A stretch of 64,000 bases of DNA, taken from positions 1,240,001 through 1,304,000 of the forward strand of contig NZ_CP078093.1 in assembly GCF_019203185.1 (NCBI RefSeq), given 5' to 3'. The position numbers and the translations under genes are program-made. Shown piece after piece: positions 27,287 to 36,138 of this stretch. Below the pieces are notes generated by a model that was not told the origin of the DNA, did no database searches, and saw only the letters and a list, made by a program, of their open reading frames with translations. Within the stretch, counting starts at the first letter, position 1, and every line of letters starts with the position of its first letter. This stretch comes from Crassaminicella indica. Its GTDB lineage: Bacteria; Bacillota; Clostridia; Peptostreptococcales; Thermotaleaceae.

Positions 27287-29164
27287 TTGAAGAAGTTTTT
27301 TAGGGGAGCTAGCTTCTATATACTAATATTTATTATTATCATTTCTATTGTACACTTCTACGGACAGCCAGCACAAGATAAATTAGATTTATCAGTTTCT
27401 GAGTTTATCAACCAATTACAAAAGCAAAATGTGAAAGAAATCACAATAGTTGAAAATGCTATTGTAGGGAAATTGAAAAATAATCAAGAGTTTAAAACAT
27501 ATATACCACCTGTTGTTCGTACGGAAGTATTGACAGAAAAATATATACTTCCCCAAATGGAAAGTGGAAAGTTAACTGTTAAAGGAGAACCACCAGCAAA
27601 AACACCATGGTTCTTTGAGATACTACCTTCTATATTTATGGTTTTAATTTTTGTTGTATTCTGGTTTGTATTTATGCAGCAGTCTCAAGGGGGAGGAAGC
27701 AGGGTAATGTCCTTTGGGAAAAGTAAAGCAAAGCTGCATAAAGAAGATGAAAGAAAAAAAGTTACCTTTGATGATGTTGCAGGACTTGATGAAGAAAAAG
27801 AAGAACTGCAAGAGGTCGTTGATTTCTTGAAGAATCCTAAAAAGTACATGGAATTGGGAGCAAGAATTCCAAAAGGAATTTTAATGGTTGGACCTCCAGG
27901 AACAGGGAAAACATACCTTTCTCGTGCTACTGCAGGAGAAGCTGGAGTACCATTCTTTAGTATAAGTGGTTCCGATTTTGTTGAAATGTTTGTAGGGGTA
28001 GGAGCATCACGTGTTCGCGACCTTTTCGAACAAGCAAAGAAAAATGCTCCATGTATTGTATTTATAGATGAAATCGATGCAGTTGGAAGAAAAAGAGGAG
28101 CAGGTCTTGGTGGAGGTCATGATGAAAGAGAGCAGACTCTAAATCAATTACTTGTAGAAATGGATGGCTTCGGTGTTAATGAGGGTATTATCATTATTGC
28201 TGCAACTAATAGACCTGATATATTAGACCCAGCATTACTTCGTCCAGGTAGATTTGATAGACAGGTAATGGTAGGAGTTCCTGATATCAAAGGAAGAGAG
28301 GAAATATTAAAAGTACATTCCCAAAATAAACCATTAGCTGAAGATGTAGATTTAAAGGTTTTAGCTAGAAGAACACCAGGATTTACTCCAGCAGATATTG
28401 AAAATTTAATGAATGAAGCAGCACTTTTATCAGCTAGAAATAACCTTAAAAAAATAAGTATGAGTATTATAGAAGAAGCTATTACAAAAGTTATTGCAGG
28501 ACCAGAAAAGAGAAGTAGAGTCATTAGTGAAAAGGACAGAAAGCTTACAGCATATCATGAAGCTGGTCATGCAGTTGTAGCTAAAATGCTACCAAATTCA
28601 GATCCTGTACATCAAGTAACAATTATTCCTCGAGGTAGAGCAGGCGGATTTACTATGTATCTACCAAAAGAAGAAAAGACTTATACTACAAAGACAGAAA
28701 TGGAAGATAGAATTGTACAATTGTTAGGTGGTAGAGTAGCAGAACAATTGGTATTACATGATATTAGTACAGGAGCAAGCAACGACCTAGAGCGTGCTAC
28801 AAGCATTGCAAAAGCCATGGTAACAAAATATGGTATGAGTGAAAATTTAGGGCCTATTGCTTATAGCTCAGAAGATGAAGTGTTCTTAGGAAGAGATTTT
28901 TCAACAAAGAGAAATTATTCAGAAGAAATTGCTTCTAAAATTGATAAGGAAATAAGACTGATTATAGATGAAGGCTATGAAAAAGCTGAACGTTTATTAA
29001 AAGAAAATATGGATAAGCTTCATCTTGTAGCCAATACACTTCTTGAAGTTGAGACGCTAAATGCTGAAGAATTTGAAAAATTATTTACTGAGGAGCAAAA
29101 TTTTGTTGGCTTAGAAAAAAAAGATGATCAAAGTAATGATGATATAGATTTAGACAAAGAATAA
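27287..29164 (+). CDS. ftsH: ATP-dependent zinc metalloprotease FtsH
   Basis: Membrane AAA+ protease for quality control and turnover of regulatory proteins, acting as a hexamer. Two TM helices (about residues 9-25 and 113-132) flank an extracytoplasmic domain. The AAA domain has GPPGTGKT (near residue 205) and [14 protein letters not shown], and the protease domain has the zinc motif HEAGH (near residue 425). The start chosen is TTG 27287, giving [21 protein letters not shown] lies 6 bp upstream, and the longer reading from 27230 would start inside a promoter. About 625 residues, normal. Confidence 0.96.
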   Translation: MKKFFRGASFYILIFIIIISIVHFYGQPAQDKLDLSVSEFINQLQKQNVKEITIVENAIVGKLKNNQEFKTYIPPVVRTEVLTEKYILPQMESGKLTVKGEPPAKTPWFFEILPSIFMVLIFVVFWFVFMQQSQGGGSRVMSFGKSKAKLHKEDERKKVTFDDVAGLDEEKEELQEVVDFLKNPKKYMELGARIPKGILMVGPPGTGKTYLSRATAGEAGVPFFSISGSDFVEMFVGVGASRVRDLFEQAKKNAPCIVFIDEIDAVGRKRGAGLGGGHDEREQTLNQLLVEMDGFGVNEGIIIIAATNRPDILDPALLRPGRFDRQVMVGVPDIKGREEILKVHSQNKPLAEDVDLKVLARRTPGFTPADIENLMNEAALLSARNNLKKISMSIIEEAITKVIAGPEKRSRVISEKDRKLTAYHEAGHAVVAKMLPNSDPVHQVTIIPRGRAGGFTMYLPKEEKTYTTKTEMEDRIVQLLGGRVAEQLVLHDISTGASNDLERATSIAKAMVTKYGMSENLGPIAYSSEDEVFLGRDFSTKRNYSEEIASKIDKEIRLIIDEGYEKAERLLKENMDKLHLVANTLLEVETLNAEEFEKLFTEEQNFVGLEKKDDQSNDDIDLDKE

Positions 29165-29167
29165 TGA

Positions 29168-29199
29168 AAGCCCCTTTGGTTTTGTGCCAAGGGGGTTTT
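29168..29199 (+). terminator. Terminator after ftsH
   Basis: CCCCTTTGG pairs with CCAAGGGG (one bulge) around a T/G-rich loop, followed by TTTT. Confidence 0.8.
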
Positions 29200-29280
29200 A
29201 AAAGCGCAAAAATAGTCAAAGCAACAAAAAAGTATGTAGAATATAAGATGATTTCCCAGGAAATAATAAAATGATGAGGA

Positions 29281-29308
29281 AAAGAACCGAAGTAGGTTCT
29301 TTTTTTGT
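29281..29308 (+). terminator. Second terminator before the fumarase genes
   Basis: AAAGAACC and GGTTCTTT arms around GAAGTA, followed by TTTTTG. No gene is evident between it and the ftsH terminator. A TATAAT at 29338 follows and may belong to the fumarase promoter. Confidence 0.75.
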
Positions 29309-29391
29309 ATAGTGATTTGATATTTTTGAAATTAGTGTATAATATAGGTAAATAGTCTGAAAATGAAATGTAGAAAAGGAGAAGTGAGAAT

Positions 29392-30234
29392 ATGAGGAAA
29401 ATAGATGTAAAAGAGATTGAAAATGCTGTAAGAGACTTATGTATAAAAGCAAATCTTTATTTAGGAGAAGATGTTATGAATGCTTTTGAAGCAGCAGAGA
29501 AAAAGGAAACTTCTCCTATTGGAAAGGAAATCATTAAAATTCTTATTAAGAATGCAGAAATTGCAAAAAATGAAGAAATGCCTATTTGTCAGGATACAGG
29601 AATGGCTATTTTTTTTGTTGAAGTTGGACAAGCTGTTCAATTGGTTGGAGGGAGCATTACTGAAGCCATCAATGAAGGAGTAAGAAGAGGATACAAAGAT
29701 GGCTATTTGAGAAAGTCGGTAGTAAAAGATCCACTCATAAGAGAAAACACAAAGGATAATACACCTGCTATCATATATTATGATATTGTACCAGGAGAAA
29801 ATGTTAAAATTACTTTTGCACCAAAGGGATTTGGTAGTGAAAATATGAGCAGAACAAAAATGTTAAAGCCTTCAGATGGTGTAAAAGGGGTTATAGACTT
29901 TGTTACTAATACGGTGATGGATGCAGGACCTAATCCATGTCCACCTATTGTTGTAGGTGTTGGGATAGGAGGAACTATAGATAAAGCAGCAGTGCTTGCA
30001 AAAAAAGCATTAACAAGACCTATTGGGAGTTATAATGAAAAAGAGCATTTAAGAGATATAGAAAAGATTCTATTAAAAAAAATAAATAATTTAGGAATAG
30101 GTCCTCAGGGTTTAGGAGGAAATACAACAGCTTTAGCTGTACATGTAGAAAGTTATCCAACACATATAGCAGGATTGCCTGTGGCTGTAAATATTAACTG
30201 TCATGCTGCAAGACATGAAGAAATTATCATATAG
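29392..30234 (+). CDS. Fumarate hydratase class I, alpha (N-terminal) subunit
   Basis: Oxygen-sensitive [4Fe-4S] fumarase large part, interconverting fumarate and malate in the cytoplasm. The three expected Cys ligands are visible in ICQDTG (near residue 64), GPNPCPPIVVGVGIGGT (near 183) and NCHAARHEE (near 272). 280 residues, normal for the split form. It is followed by the beta subunit and malic enzyme with almost no gaps, so the three genes form an operon linking fumarate to pyruvate. The closely related L(+)-tartrate dehydratase is an alternative, but the malic enzyme partner favours fumarase. Confidence 0.92.
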   Translation: MRKIDVKEIENAVRDLCIKANLYLGEDVMNAFEAAEKKETSPIGKEIIKILIKNAEIAKNEEMPICQDTGMAIFFVEVGQAVQLVGGSITEAINEGVRRGYKDGYLRKSVVKDPLIRENTKDNTPAIIYYDIVPGENVKITFAPKGFGSENMSRTKMLKPSDGVKGVIDFVTNTVMDAGPNPCPPIVVGVGIGGTIDKAAVLAKKALTRPIGSYNEKEHLRDIEKILLKKINNLGIGPQGLGGNTTALAVHVESYPTHIAGLPVAVNINCHAARHEEIII

Positions 30235-30248
30235 GTGAGGTGAACAAT

Positions 30249-30815
30249 ATGACTATAAAAAAAATATCTACACCATTAACAAAAGAAAAGGTAAAAAAGC
30301 TTAAAGCAGGAGACACAGTTTATATATCAGGTACTATTTATACAGGAAGAGATGCAGCTCATGCAAGATTGGTAGATGCGATACATAAAGGAGAGGAGCT
30401 ACCTTTTGATGTAAGAGATGCTATAATCTATTATGTAGGACCAACTCCTGCAAAGCCGGGAAAACCTATTGGTTCTGCTGGACCTACTACTAGCTATCGT
30501 ATGGATGATTTAACGGTGCCACTTCTGAATAAGGGATTAACTGGAATGATTGGAAAGGGACTAAGAAGTCAGAAGGTAATAGAGGGAATGAAAAAAGAAG
30601 GAGCTGTATATTTTGCTGCAATTGGTGGAGCAGCAGCTCTTATTGCTAATGCGATAAAAAAAGCACAGATCATTGCTTATGAAGATTTGGGAACAGAGGC
30701 TATTAGAAAATTAGAGGTAGAAGATTTCCCAGTAATTGTTGTCATAGATCATGAAGGGAACAATCTTTATGAAACAGAAAGAGAAAAATATGAAATATTA
30801 GAGGAGGAAAAATAA
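30249..30815 (+). CDS. Fumarate hydratase class I, beta (C-terminal) subunit
   Basis: Small subunit of the two-part class I fumarase (or tartrate dehydratase). The family signature GPTPAKPGKPIGSAGPTTSYR lies around residues 64-84, followed by GMIGKG and AAIGGAAAL. ATG 30249 has GGTGAGGTG before it, 14 bp after the alpha stop; GTG 30240 overlaps that ribosome site. 188 residues, normal. It ends directly against the malic enzyme ATG. Confidence 0.92.
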   Translation: MTIKKISTPLTKEKVKKLKAGDTVYISGTIYTGRDAAHARLVDAIHKGEELPFDVRDAIIYYVGPTPAKPGKPIGSAGPTTSYRMDDLTVPLLNKGLTGMIGKGLRSQKVIEGMKKEGAVYFAAIGGAAALIANAIKKAQIIAYEDLGTEAIRKLEVEDFPVIVVIDHEGNNLYETEREKYEILEEEK

Positions 30816-31991
30816 ATGATCAACTATAATGAACTAGCTTTAAAAATGCACAAAGAAAATAAGGGAAAAATTTCAGTAGAAAGTAAAGTAGCTTTGGAAA
30901 ATAAGGATGATTTATCTACTGCATATACTCCTGGAGTAGCAGAGCCTTGCAGAGTGATTCATAAAAATAAAGATGCTGTTTATGAGTATACTTCAAAGGG
31001 AAATATGGTAGCAGTAGTGAGCGATGGAACAGCTGTTTTAGGGCTAGGGGATATAGGTGCTTATGCAGCGATTCCTGTTATGGAAGGAAAGGCAGTACTT
31101 TTTAAAAGCTTTGCAGGTATTGATGCTTTTCCGATAGTTTTAAATACAAAAGATACAGATGAAATTGTAAGAACTATTAAGATGATAGAGCCAATGTTTG
31201 GGGGAATAAATCTTGAGGATATTGCAGCACCTCGTTGTTTTGAGATCGAAAAAAGATTAAATCAGGAATTGGATATTCCTGTATTTCATGATGATCAGCA
31301 TGGAACGGCTATTGTCGTATTAGCAGGATTGATTAATGGTTTAAAACTAGCAAATAAAAGATTGGATGATATAAAAGTAGTGATTAATGGTGCTGGGTCG
31401 GCTGGTATAGCTATTACAAGGCTGCTACTAACTGCAGGGGTTAAGGATATTGTTCTTTGCGATAAAAATGGAGCGATATTCGATGGAGCAGAGGGGCTAA
31501 ATGAAGCACAAAAGAAAATTGCAAAAGTGACTAATCTTAAAAAACAAAAAGGGAATTTAAAAGATATTATGAAAAATAAAGACGTTTTTATAGGTGTTTC
31601 AGCACCTAATATTGTAACAAAAGAAATGGTATCATCTATGAATGAAAATGCGATTGTATTTGCTATGGCAAATCCTGTTCCTGAAATTATGCCAGAAGAT
31701 GCAAAGGAGGCAGGTGCATTTATCGTTGGAACAGGAAGATCGGACTATCCAAATCAAATTAATAATGTATTAGCATTTCCAGGGATCTTTCGAGGGGCAC
31801 TTGATGCAAGAGCAAAGCAGATTACAGAAAATATGAAGGTGAAAGCTAGTTTTGCTATTGCAAATGTTTTAAATGAAAGTGAATTAAGTGTAGAAAAAAT
31901 TATTCCAAATCCTTTTAACAAAGAGGTAGCAATAGCAGTAGCTGAAGCTGTTATGAAAGCGGCTAAGGAAGATGGAGTAGCATGTATTTAA
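30816..31991 (+). CDS. Malic enzyme (oxaloacetate-decarboxylating malate dehydrogenase)
   Basis: Oxidatively decarboxylates malate to pyruvate with NAD(P). AYTPGVAEPC contains the catalytic Tyr, VSDGTAVLGLGDIG the active-site segment, VFHDDQHGTAIV the metal-binding aspartates, and INGAGSAGIAI the Rossmann loop. 391 residues, the short bacterial form without a PTA domain. Translation is coupled to the fumarase beta subunit (stop TAA followed at once by ATG). Cofactor choice cannot be settled by eye. Confidence 0.94.
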   Translation: MINYNELALKMHKENKGKISVESKVALENKDDLSTAYTPGVAEPCRVIHKNKDAVYEYTSKGNMVAVVSDGTAVLGLGDIGAYAAIPVMEGKAVLFKSFAGIDAFPIVLNTKDTDEIVRTIKMIEPMFGGINLEDIAAPRCFEIEKRLNQELDIPVFHDDQHGTAIVVLAGLINGLKLANKRLDDIKVVINGAGSAGIAITRLLLTAGVKDIVLCDKNGAIFDGAEGLNEAQKKIAKVTNLKKQKGNLKDIMKNKDVFIGVSAPNIVTKEMVSSMNENAIVFAMANPVPEIMPEDAKEAGAFIVGTGRSDYPNQINNVLAFPGIFRGALDARAKQITENMKVKASFAIANVLNESELSVEKIIPNPFNKEVAIAVAEAVMKAAKEDGVACI

Positions 31992-31997
31992 TAAATA

Positions 31998-32023
31998 GAG
32001 CCTTTTGTATAATCAAAAGGCTC
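31998..32023. terminator. Hairpin after malic enzyme
   Basis: GAGCCTTTTG and CAAAAGGCTC are perfect 10-bp arms around TATAAT. No T tract follows on the + strand, so function as a terminator is uncertain. Confidence 0.55.
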
Positions 32024-32043
32024 AGGTTGTATATAAAGAAACC

Positions 32044-32340
32044 TTATTTACTTAGATTTCGATACTGTGAATAATTATTTTTTACCTTTAGTAATCCATT
32101 CATGCTTGGTGTATAGCTCACACCTTTTTCTTCCATGATTTCTCTTTTAATCTTTTCTTGTTGACTTTCTTTTTTTTGACTTTCTTCATTTTCTTTTGGT
32201 TTAACTTTATTCTTCATTTTTTCAATTTTGAGCTGTTGTATCTGAGCGTCAATTTGTTTTATTTGATTTTGCAGTTCCTTTGTTTGAGTATTTTTTGTTT
32301 TTATGTCTATATCACTTTCCTTGATAGTTTCTATTCTTTT
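32044..32340 (-). pseudogene. 5'-truncated remnant or small unrecognised gene
   Basis: On the reverse strand the frame is open from an upstream TAA (32341-32343) to the stop at 32044, about 99 codons, with a Gln/Lys/Glu-rich coiled-coil character (KELQNQIKQIDAQIQQLKIE) and a C-terminus SYTPSMNGLLKVKNNYSQYR. No ATG, GTG or TTG occurs in its first half. The first ATG (32217) would give only 57 residues and has no ribosome site. It fills most of the spacer between malic enzyme and the sensor kinase. A decayed gene that lost its 5' end is the simplest reading. Confidence 0.45.
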
Positions 32341-32404
32341 TTATAGAAAATTGTTTAAATATTTTGTACAATAGATACAAAGATAGAATAAAAGGGTGAA
32401 TAAT

Positions 32405-34570
32405 GTGAAAAGTTTAAAGGTAAAAATACCCATATTGATTATTACTTTGGTTTTATTTGCTGTAATAGGAAGTACTTATGTAACGTATAGGATTGCTAGC
32501 AAACAAATGAGACGACATATAATCAATAAAAATACAATTATTGCAAATATGATTTCTGATCAAATCAATCAGTATTTATCAGATGCTAAAAATACGGTGA
32601 AATATGTTGCGCAAAATACTGATGTAGAGGATATGGAAAGAATAAAGAAGGAAATTAACCAAATTTATAAAAGCTATAGATGGCTAGATGTAATGTTTTA
32701 TATGACACCAGATGGAAGAATTACTTATAGTGTTCCTCATAATGATGTTATTTATCGTAGAGATTATGTAAAAAGAGAATATTATAAGCATCTTATTAAG
32801 AATAAAGAAACATATATAAGCAAGGTTTTTATAAGCAGTATATTGAATCAGCCTCATATTATGATTGTTTCTCCAATATTAGATGAGTATACAGGAGAAA
32901 TAAGAGGGATTATCGGTGGAGGTGTTCCTTTAGAAGCTATTCGTAAGATTGTGGAAAAAACACAAAAGTCATATGATGGGAAAATTTATGTAGTTGACGG
33001 AGCAGGCAAGGTGTTAGTTAGTCCAGATCATAATGAAATGTTCAAAGAGATTGTATTAAAAAGAAATATTGAAATAGAAAATAAAGTCGTAGAGTTAGAA
33101 GAAATATTAAAAAAATATTCACAAGGAGTGGGGCAGTATCAAAGTGATGGACATAGCGTATATGTGTCCTTTAGTAAAATTGAAAATTATAAAGGAATGG
33201 TTATGGTCGAACGAAATGAAGAGTATATAGGAAAAGAAATTAAACAAATTCAATATGAACTCATACCATTGATTTTTAGTATTATTGCTATTGCTTTTTT
33301 TTTAAGTATATCTTTAGCATATACAATTACAGAACCTATTGAAAAATTAGTAGAGTATGTAAGAAATATTAGTAAGGATATTCATGAAGGTATGAAAGGC
33401 TTTAAAGTGACTAAAAATAATGAAATTGGAGAATTAGAGCTTGCTTTTTGTAGGATGAGTAAGGAATTGAGTATAAAAATAGAGGATTTAAAAAGTTCTC
33501 ATAAAAGAGAAAAGGATACTAGAAAATATTTAAAAAATATATTAAGAAGTGCAGGTAGTGGGATCTTTGTTATTAATGATAAAGAGCAAGTAGTGATTTT
33601 TAATAGAGCTGCTGAAAAGATTACAGGGATAAAGAATGAAAATATTGTTGGGAAATATGTAAGCGAATTATTAGAGGGTATAAAATTACCGAAAGCAATT
33701 TTTGATAAGTATTCTAATATACATGGGGTGATTGAAGAGGAATATAAAATTAAAAGAATAGATGGTGTAGAGGTTCCGATTACGATAATGATTTCTCCTA
33801 TATATGATGATTCGGATAAATCTATTGGATTAGTTTGTCTTATGAAAGATCTAACTCAGATTAAGATGCTAGAACAACAATTAAGAAGAGAAGACCGCTT
33901 AAAAACTATTGGAGAATTATCCTCATCTATTATACATGAGATAGGTAACCCTCTAGCAGGAATGACAAATCTTTTGGAGGTGTTAAAAGATCATGTGGTG
34001 GATGAAAGTTTAAGGGAAGAACTAATTGATGCGATAAGAGAAGAAGTAGATATGCTCAATAATATTGTGATTAATTTTTTAGAGTTTACCCGTATGAATA
34101 ATAATAAAAAGGTATATATCAATATATTGCATATTATAGATAGTGCCATTAACATTTTAAAACCAGAGATAAAATATAAAACTATAAGAGTGATAAAAAA
34201 TTTTCCAAGGCAAATCCCTTTTATAAAAGTAGACCCGTCTGCTATGAGACAGGCATTTGTGAATATACTAAAAAACAGTATCCAAGCAGTAGATATGTGT
34301 GGAATTATTGAAATAAAAGTGCAAATATTTGAAGGTATATTGATGGTTTCTATAAGAGATAATGGAAAAGGCATAAGTGAGCAAAAGATTGATAAAATCT
34401 TTAATCCTTTTTTTACAACGAAAGAAGATGGAACAGGATTGGGGCTTTCTATTGTTCATAAAATTATAACAGATAATGGAGGAACTATTTCTGTAAAGAG
34501 TGAAGTTTCAAAGTATACAGAATTTACATTATCCTTTAAGGGGGAGACAGATGAAAATATTAATTATTGA
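32405..34570 (+). CDS. dCache/PAS sensor histidine kinase
   Basis: Membrane sensor kinase of 721 residues. TM helix (about 8-30), extracytoplasmic double-Cache domain (about 35-280), second TM helix (about 283-305), HAMP-like linker, PAS (about 375-485; SGIFVINDKEQVVIFNRAAEKITG), HisKA with phospho-acceptor SIIHEIGNPLAGM, and HATPase with N-box NILKNSIQA, G1 DNGKGI, FFTT and GTGLGLSI. GTG 32405 has AAGGG 8 bp before it. The gene overlaps the downstream sigma-54 activator by 20 bp, so they are a cognate pair. The likely signal is an external small molecule; given the genes it faces, a dicarboxylate is a reasonable guess. Confidence 0.94.
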   Translation: MKSLKVKIPILIITLVLFAVIGSTYVTYRIASKQMRRHIINKNTIIANMISDQINQYLSDAKNTVKYVAQNTDVEDMERIKKEINQIYKSYRWLDVMFYMTPDGRITYSVPHNDVIYRRDYVKREYYKHLIKNKETYISKVFISSILNQPHIMIVSPILDEYTGEIRGIIGGGVPLEAIRKIVEKTQKSYDGKIYVVDGAGKVLVSPDHNEMFKEIVLKRNIEIENKVVELEEILKKYSQGVGQYQSDGHSVYVSFSKIENYKGMVMVERNEEYIGKEIKQIQYELIPLIFSIIAIAFFLSISLAYTITEPIEKLVEYVRNISKDIHEGMKGFKVTKNNEIGELELAFCRMSKELSIKIEDLKSSHKREKDTRKYLKNILRSAGSGIFVINDKEQVVIFNRAAEKITGIKNENIVGKYVSELLEGIKLPKAIFDKYSNIHGVIEEEYKIKRIDGVEVPITIMISPIYDDSDKSIGLVCLMKDLTQIKMLEQQLRREDRLKTIGELSSSIIHEIGNPLAGMTNLLEVLKDHVVDESLREELIDAIREEVDMLNNIVINFLEFTRMNNNKKVYINILHIIDSAINILKPEIKYKTIRVIKNFPRQIPFIKVDPSAMRQAFVNILKNSIQAVDMCGIIEIKVQIFEGILMVSIRDNGKGISEQKIDKIFNPFFTTKEDGTGLGLSIVHKIITDNGGTISVKSEVSKYTEFTLSFKGETDENINY

Positions 34571-35885
34571 TGATGAAAAAAGTATAAGATTGTCTCTACG
34601 AGTAGCTTTAAGTAAATTAGGAATAAAAATATTAACAGCAGCTTCTGGTGAAGAAGGAATTAAGATTTTTGATAAAGAAAGACCAGATATATGTATTGTG
34701 GATATTCATTTACCAGGAATTAGCGGGATCGATGTATTAAAGTATATAAGAAAAAAGGATAAAGAAAATATTGTCATGATTATTACCTATATTAGTGAGG
34801 TAAGGCTTGCTGTTGAAGCTATGAAATTAGGTGCAAATGATTACTTTACAAAACCTTTTAATATAGAAGAAATTAAAGAAAGCATAAACGATAATATAAA
34901 ATATATCAAAAAGGCACAAGAGATTTCTTATCAGGAAAAGAAGCAAATAGCAAAAATCATTGGAGAAAGTAAGGCAATACATGAGGTGAAATGTATTGCT
35001 CAAAAGATAGGGAATATACCTTATGATACGTTTATATTGATTCAAGGAGAGAGTGGAACAGGAAAAGAAATTATTGCAAAAGCAATCCATTTTAATGGAA
35101 TAAGAAAAAATAAACCTTATGTTGCGTTGAATTGTGCTGCAATTCCTAAAAATCTGCAAGAAAGTGAATTGTTTGGATATGAAAAAGGTGCATTTTCTGA
35201 TGCAAAACAGCTTAAGAAGGGACTTATAGAAGAAGCAAATGAGGGGACCTTGTTTTTAGATGAAATTGGAGATATGGATATACTCCTTCAAGCAAAGCTT
35301 TTAAGGGTGCTGCAGGAAAAAAGATTTCGCCGTATAGGAGGAATAAAAGAAATTGAATTTCGTGCAAATGTTATTGCAGCGACAAATAAAGATTTATTAA
35401 AAGAAATAGAAAAAGGAAATTTTAGAGAAGATTTGTACTATAGATTGAATGTAGTTCCAATATACACAACGCCTTTAAGAGAAAGAAGGGAGGATATAGA
35501 AGTATTAATAAATTATTTTATTGATCAATATAATGTGGCTTTAAATAAGAAGGTACGGGGAATGACAGAAGAAGCTATGGAAATTTGTAAAAGCTATGAA
35601 TGGAAGGGAAATGTAAGAGAATTAAAGAATTTTATAGAAAGGGTGATGATTTTTCAAGAAGAAAATTTAATCGATGTGAAAAATTTACCTGAAAATATCA
35701 TAAGCAAGCACAGTGAAAATAAAGGTAGTCTTATAATAGGTAGCAATCTTGAAGATATTGAGATGCAGGCTATTAATATAGCGTTAAAAGAAAATAACTG
35801 GAATATTTCAAAAACAGCCAAACATTTAGGGATTTCTCGTGTAACATTGAGAAGAAAAATAGAAAAATACAGTATTCATAAATAA
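34551..35885 (+). CDS. NtrC-family sigma-54-dependent response regulator
   Basis: 444 residues: REC domain (about 1-120; IIDDEKS, phospho-Asp in IVDIHLPG, Lys in FTKPFN), AAA+ sigma-54 interaction domain (about 140-375; Walker A GESGTGKE, LFLDEIGDMD, ESELFGYEKGAFSDA) and a Fis-type helix-turn-helix (NWNISKTAKHLGISRVTLRR). The sigma-54 contact loop reads GAFSDA rather than the usual GAFTGA. ATG 34551 with GGGGAGA is the right start; the longer reading from 34500 lies inside the kinase gene. It is the expected activator of the sigma-54 promoter 114 bp downstream. Confidence 0.95.
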   Translation: MKILIIDDEKSIRLSLRVALSKLGIKILTAASGEEGIKIFDKERPDICIVDIHLPGISGIDVLKYIRKKDKENIVMIITYISEVRLAVEAMKLGANDYFTKPFNIEEIKESINDNIKYIKKAQEISYQEKKQIAKIIGESKAIHEVKCIAQKIGNIPYDTFILIQGESGTGKEIIAKAIHFNGIRKNKPYVALNCAAIPKNLQESELFGYEKGAFSDAKQLKKGLIEEANEGTLFLDEIGDMDILLQAKLLRVLQEKRFRRIGGIKEIEFRANVIAATNKDLLKEIEKGNFREDLYYRLNVVPIYTTPLRERREDIEVLINYFIDQYNVALNKKVRGMTEEAMEICKSYEWKGNVRELKNFIERVMIFQEENLIDVKNLPENIISKHSENKGSLIIGSNLEDIEMQAINIALKENNWNISKTAKHLGISRVTLRRKIEKYSIHK

Positions 35886-35905
35886 AATATGGAAACATTT
35901 GAACC

Positions 35906-35932
35906 ACAAGTGGTAAAAAATTTACCACTTGT
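35906..35932. promoter_or_regulatory. Perfect 12-bp-arm palindrome: candidate activator site and/or terminator
   Basis: ACAAGTGGTAAA and TTTACCACTTGT flank AAA. Its centre is about 80 bp before the sigma-54 -24 element, a typical distance for an enhancer-binding-protein site. A T run follows, so the same hairpin can terminate the regulator mRNA. Both uses are inferred. Confidence 0.6.
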
Positions 35933-35998
35933 ATATTTTTTTTGACTTTTCTAAAAAACAAAAGCTTGTAAATTAGACGTTTTAAAATATTATCCAAT

Positions 35999-36014
35999 TG
36001 GAATAGTTTTTGCA
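35999..36014 (+). promoter_or_regulatory. Sigma-54 promoter of the succinate-to-propionate genes
   Basis: TGGAATAGTTTTTGCA matches the -24/-12 consensus TGGCACGN4TTGCW in the key GG and GC doublets at exactly the required spacing, plus TT before GC and A after it. It lies just after a sigma-54 activator gene and 125 bp upstream of the transporter gene. Confidence 0.72.
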
Positions 36015-36138
36015 TTTAAATTTTATTATATACACAAAATAAAAAGAATAAGTTTTTTAACTATAGAAATAGGAGGTGTACCGGGAAAACGATTACAGGG
36101 AATGGTTTAGTACAAAAATATAAAGAGGAGGAGATAAT

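Noticed and set aside
29838-30234. Fumarase alpha as tartrate dehydratase
   Set aside because: The families overlap and cannot be fully separated by eye, but the adjoining malic enzyme and the absence of tartrate genes favour fumarase.
32158-32346. Phe-rich 62-residue forward frame
   Set aside because: It is the antisense of an A-rich reverse-strand frame; the all-hydrophobic Phe composition follows from that and there is no ribosome site.
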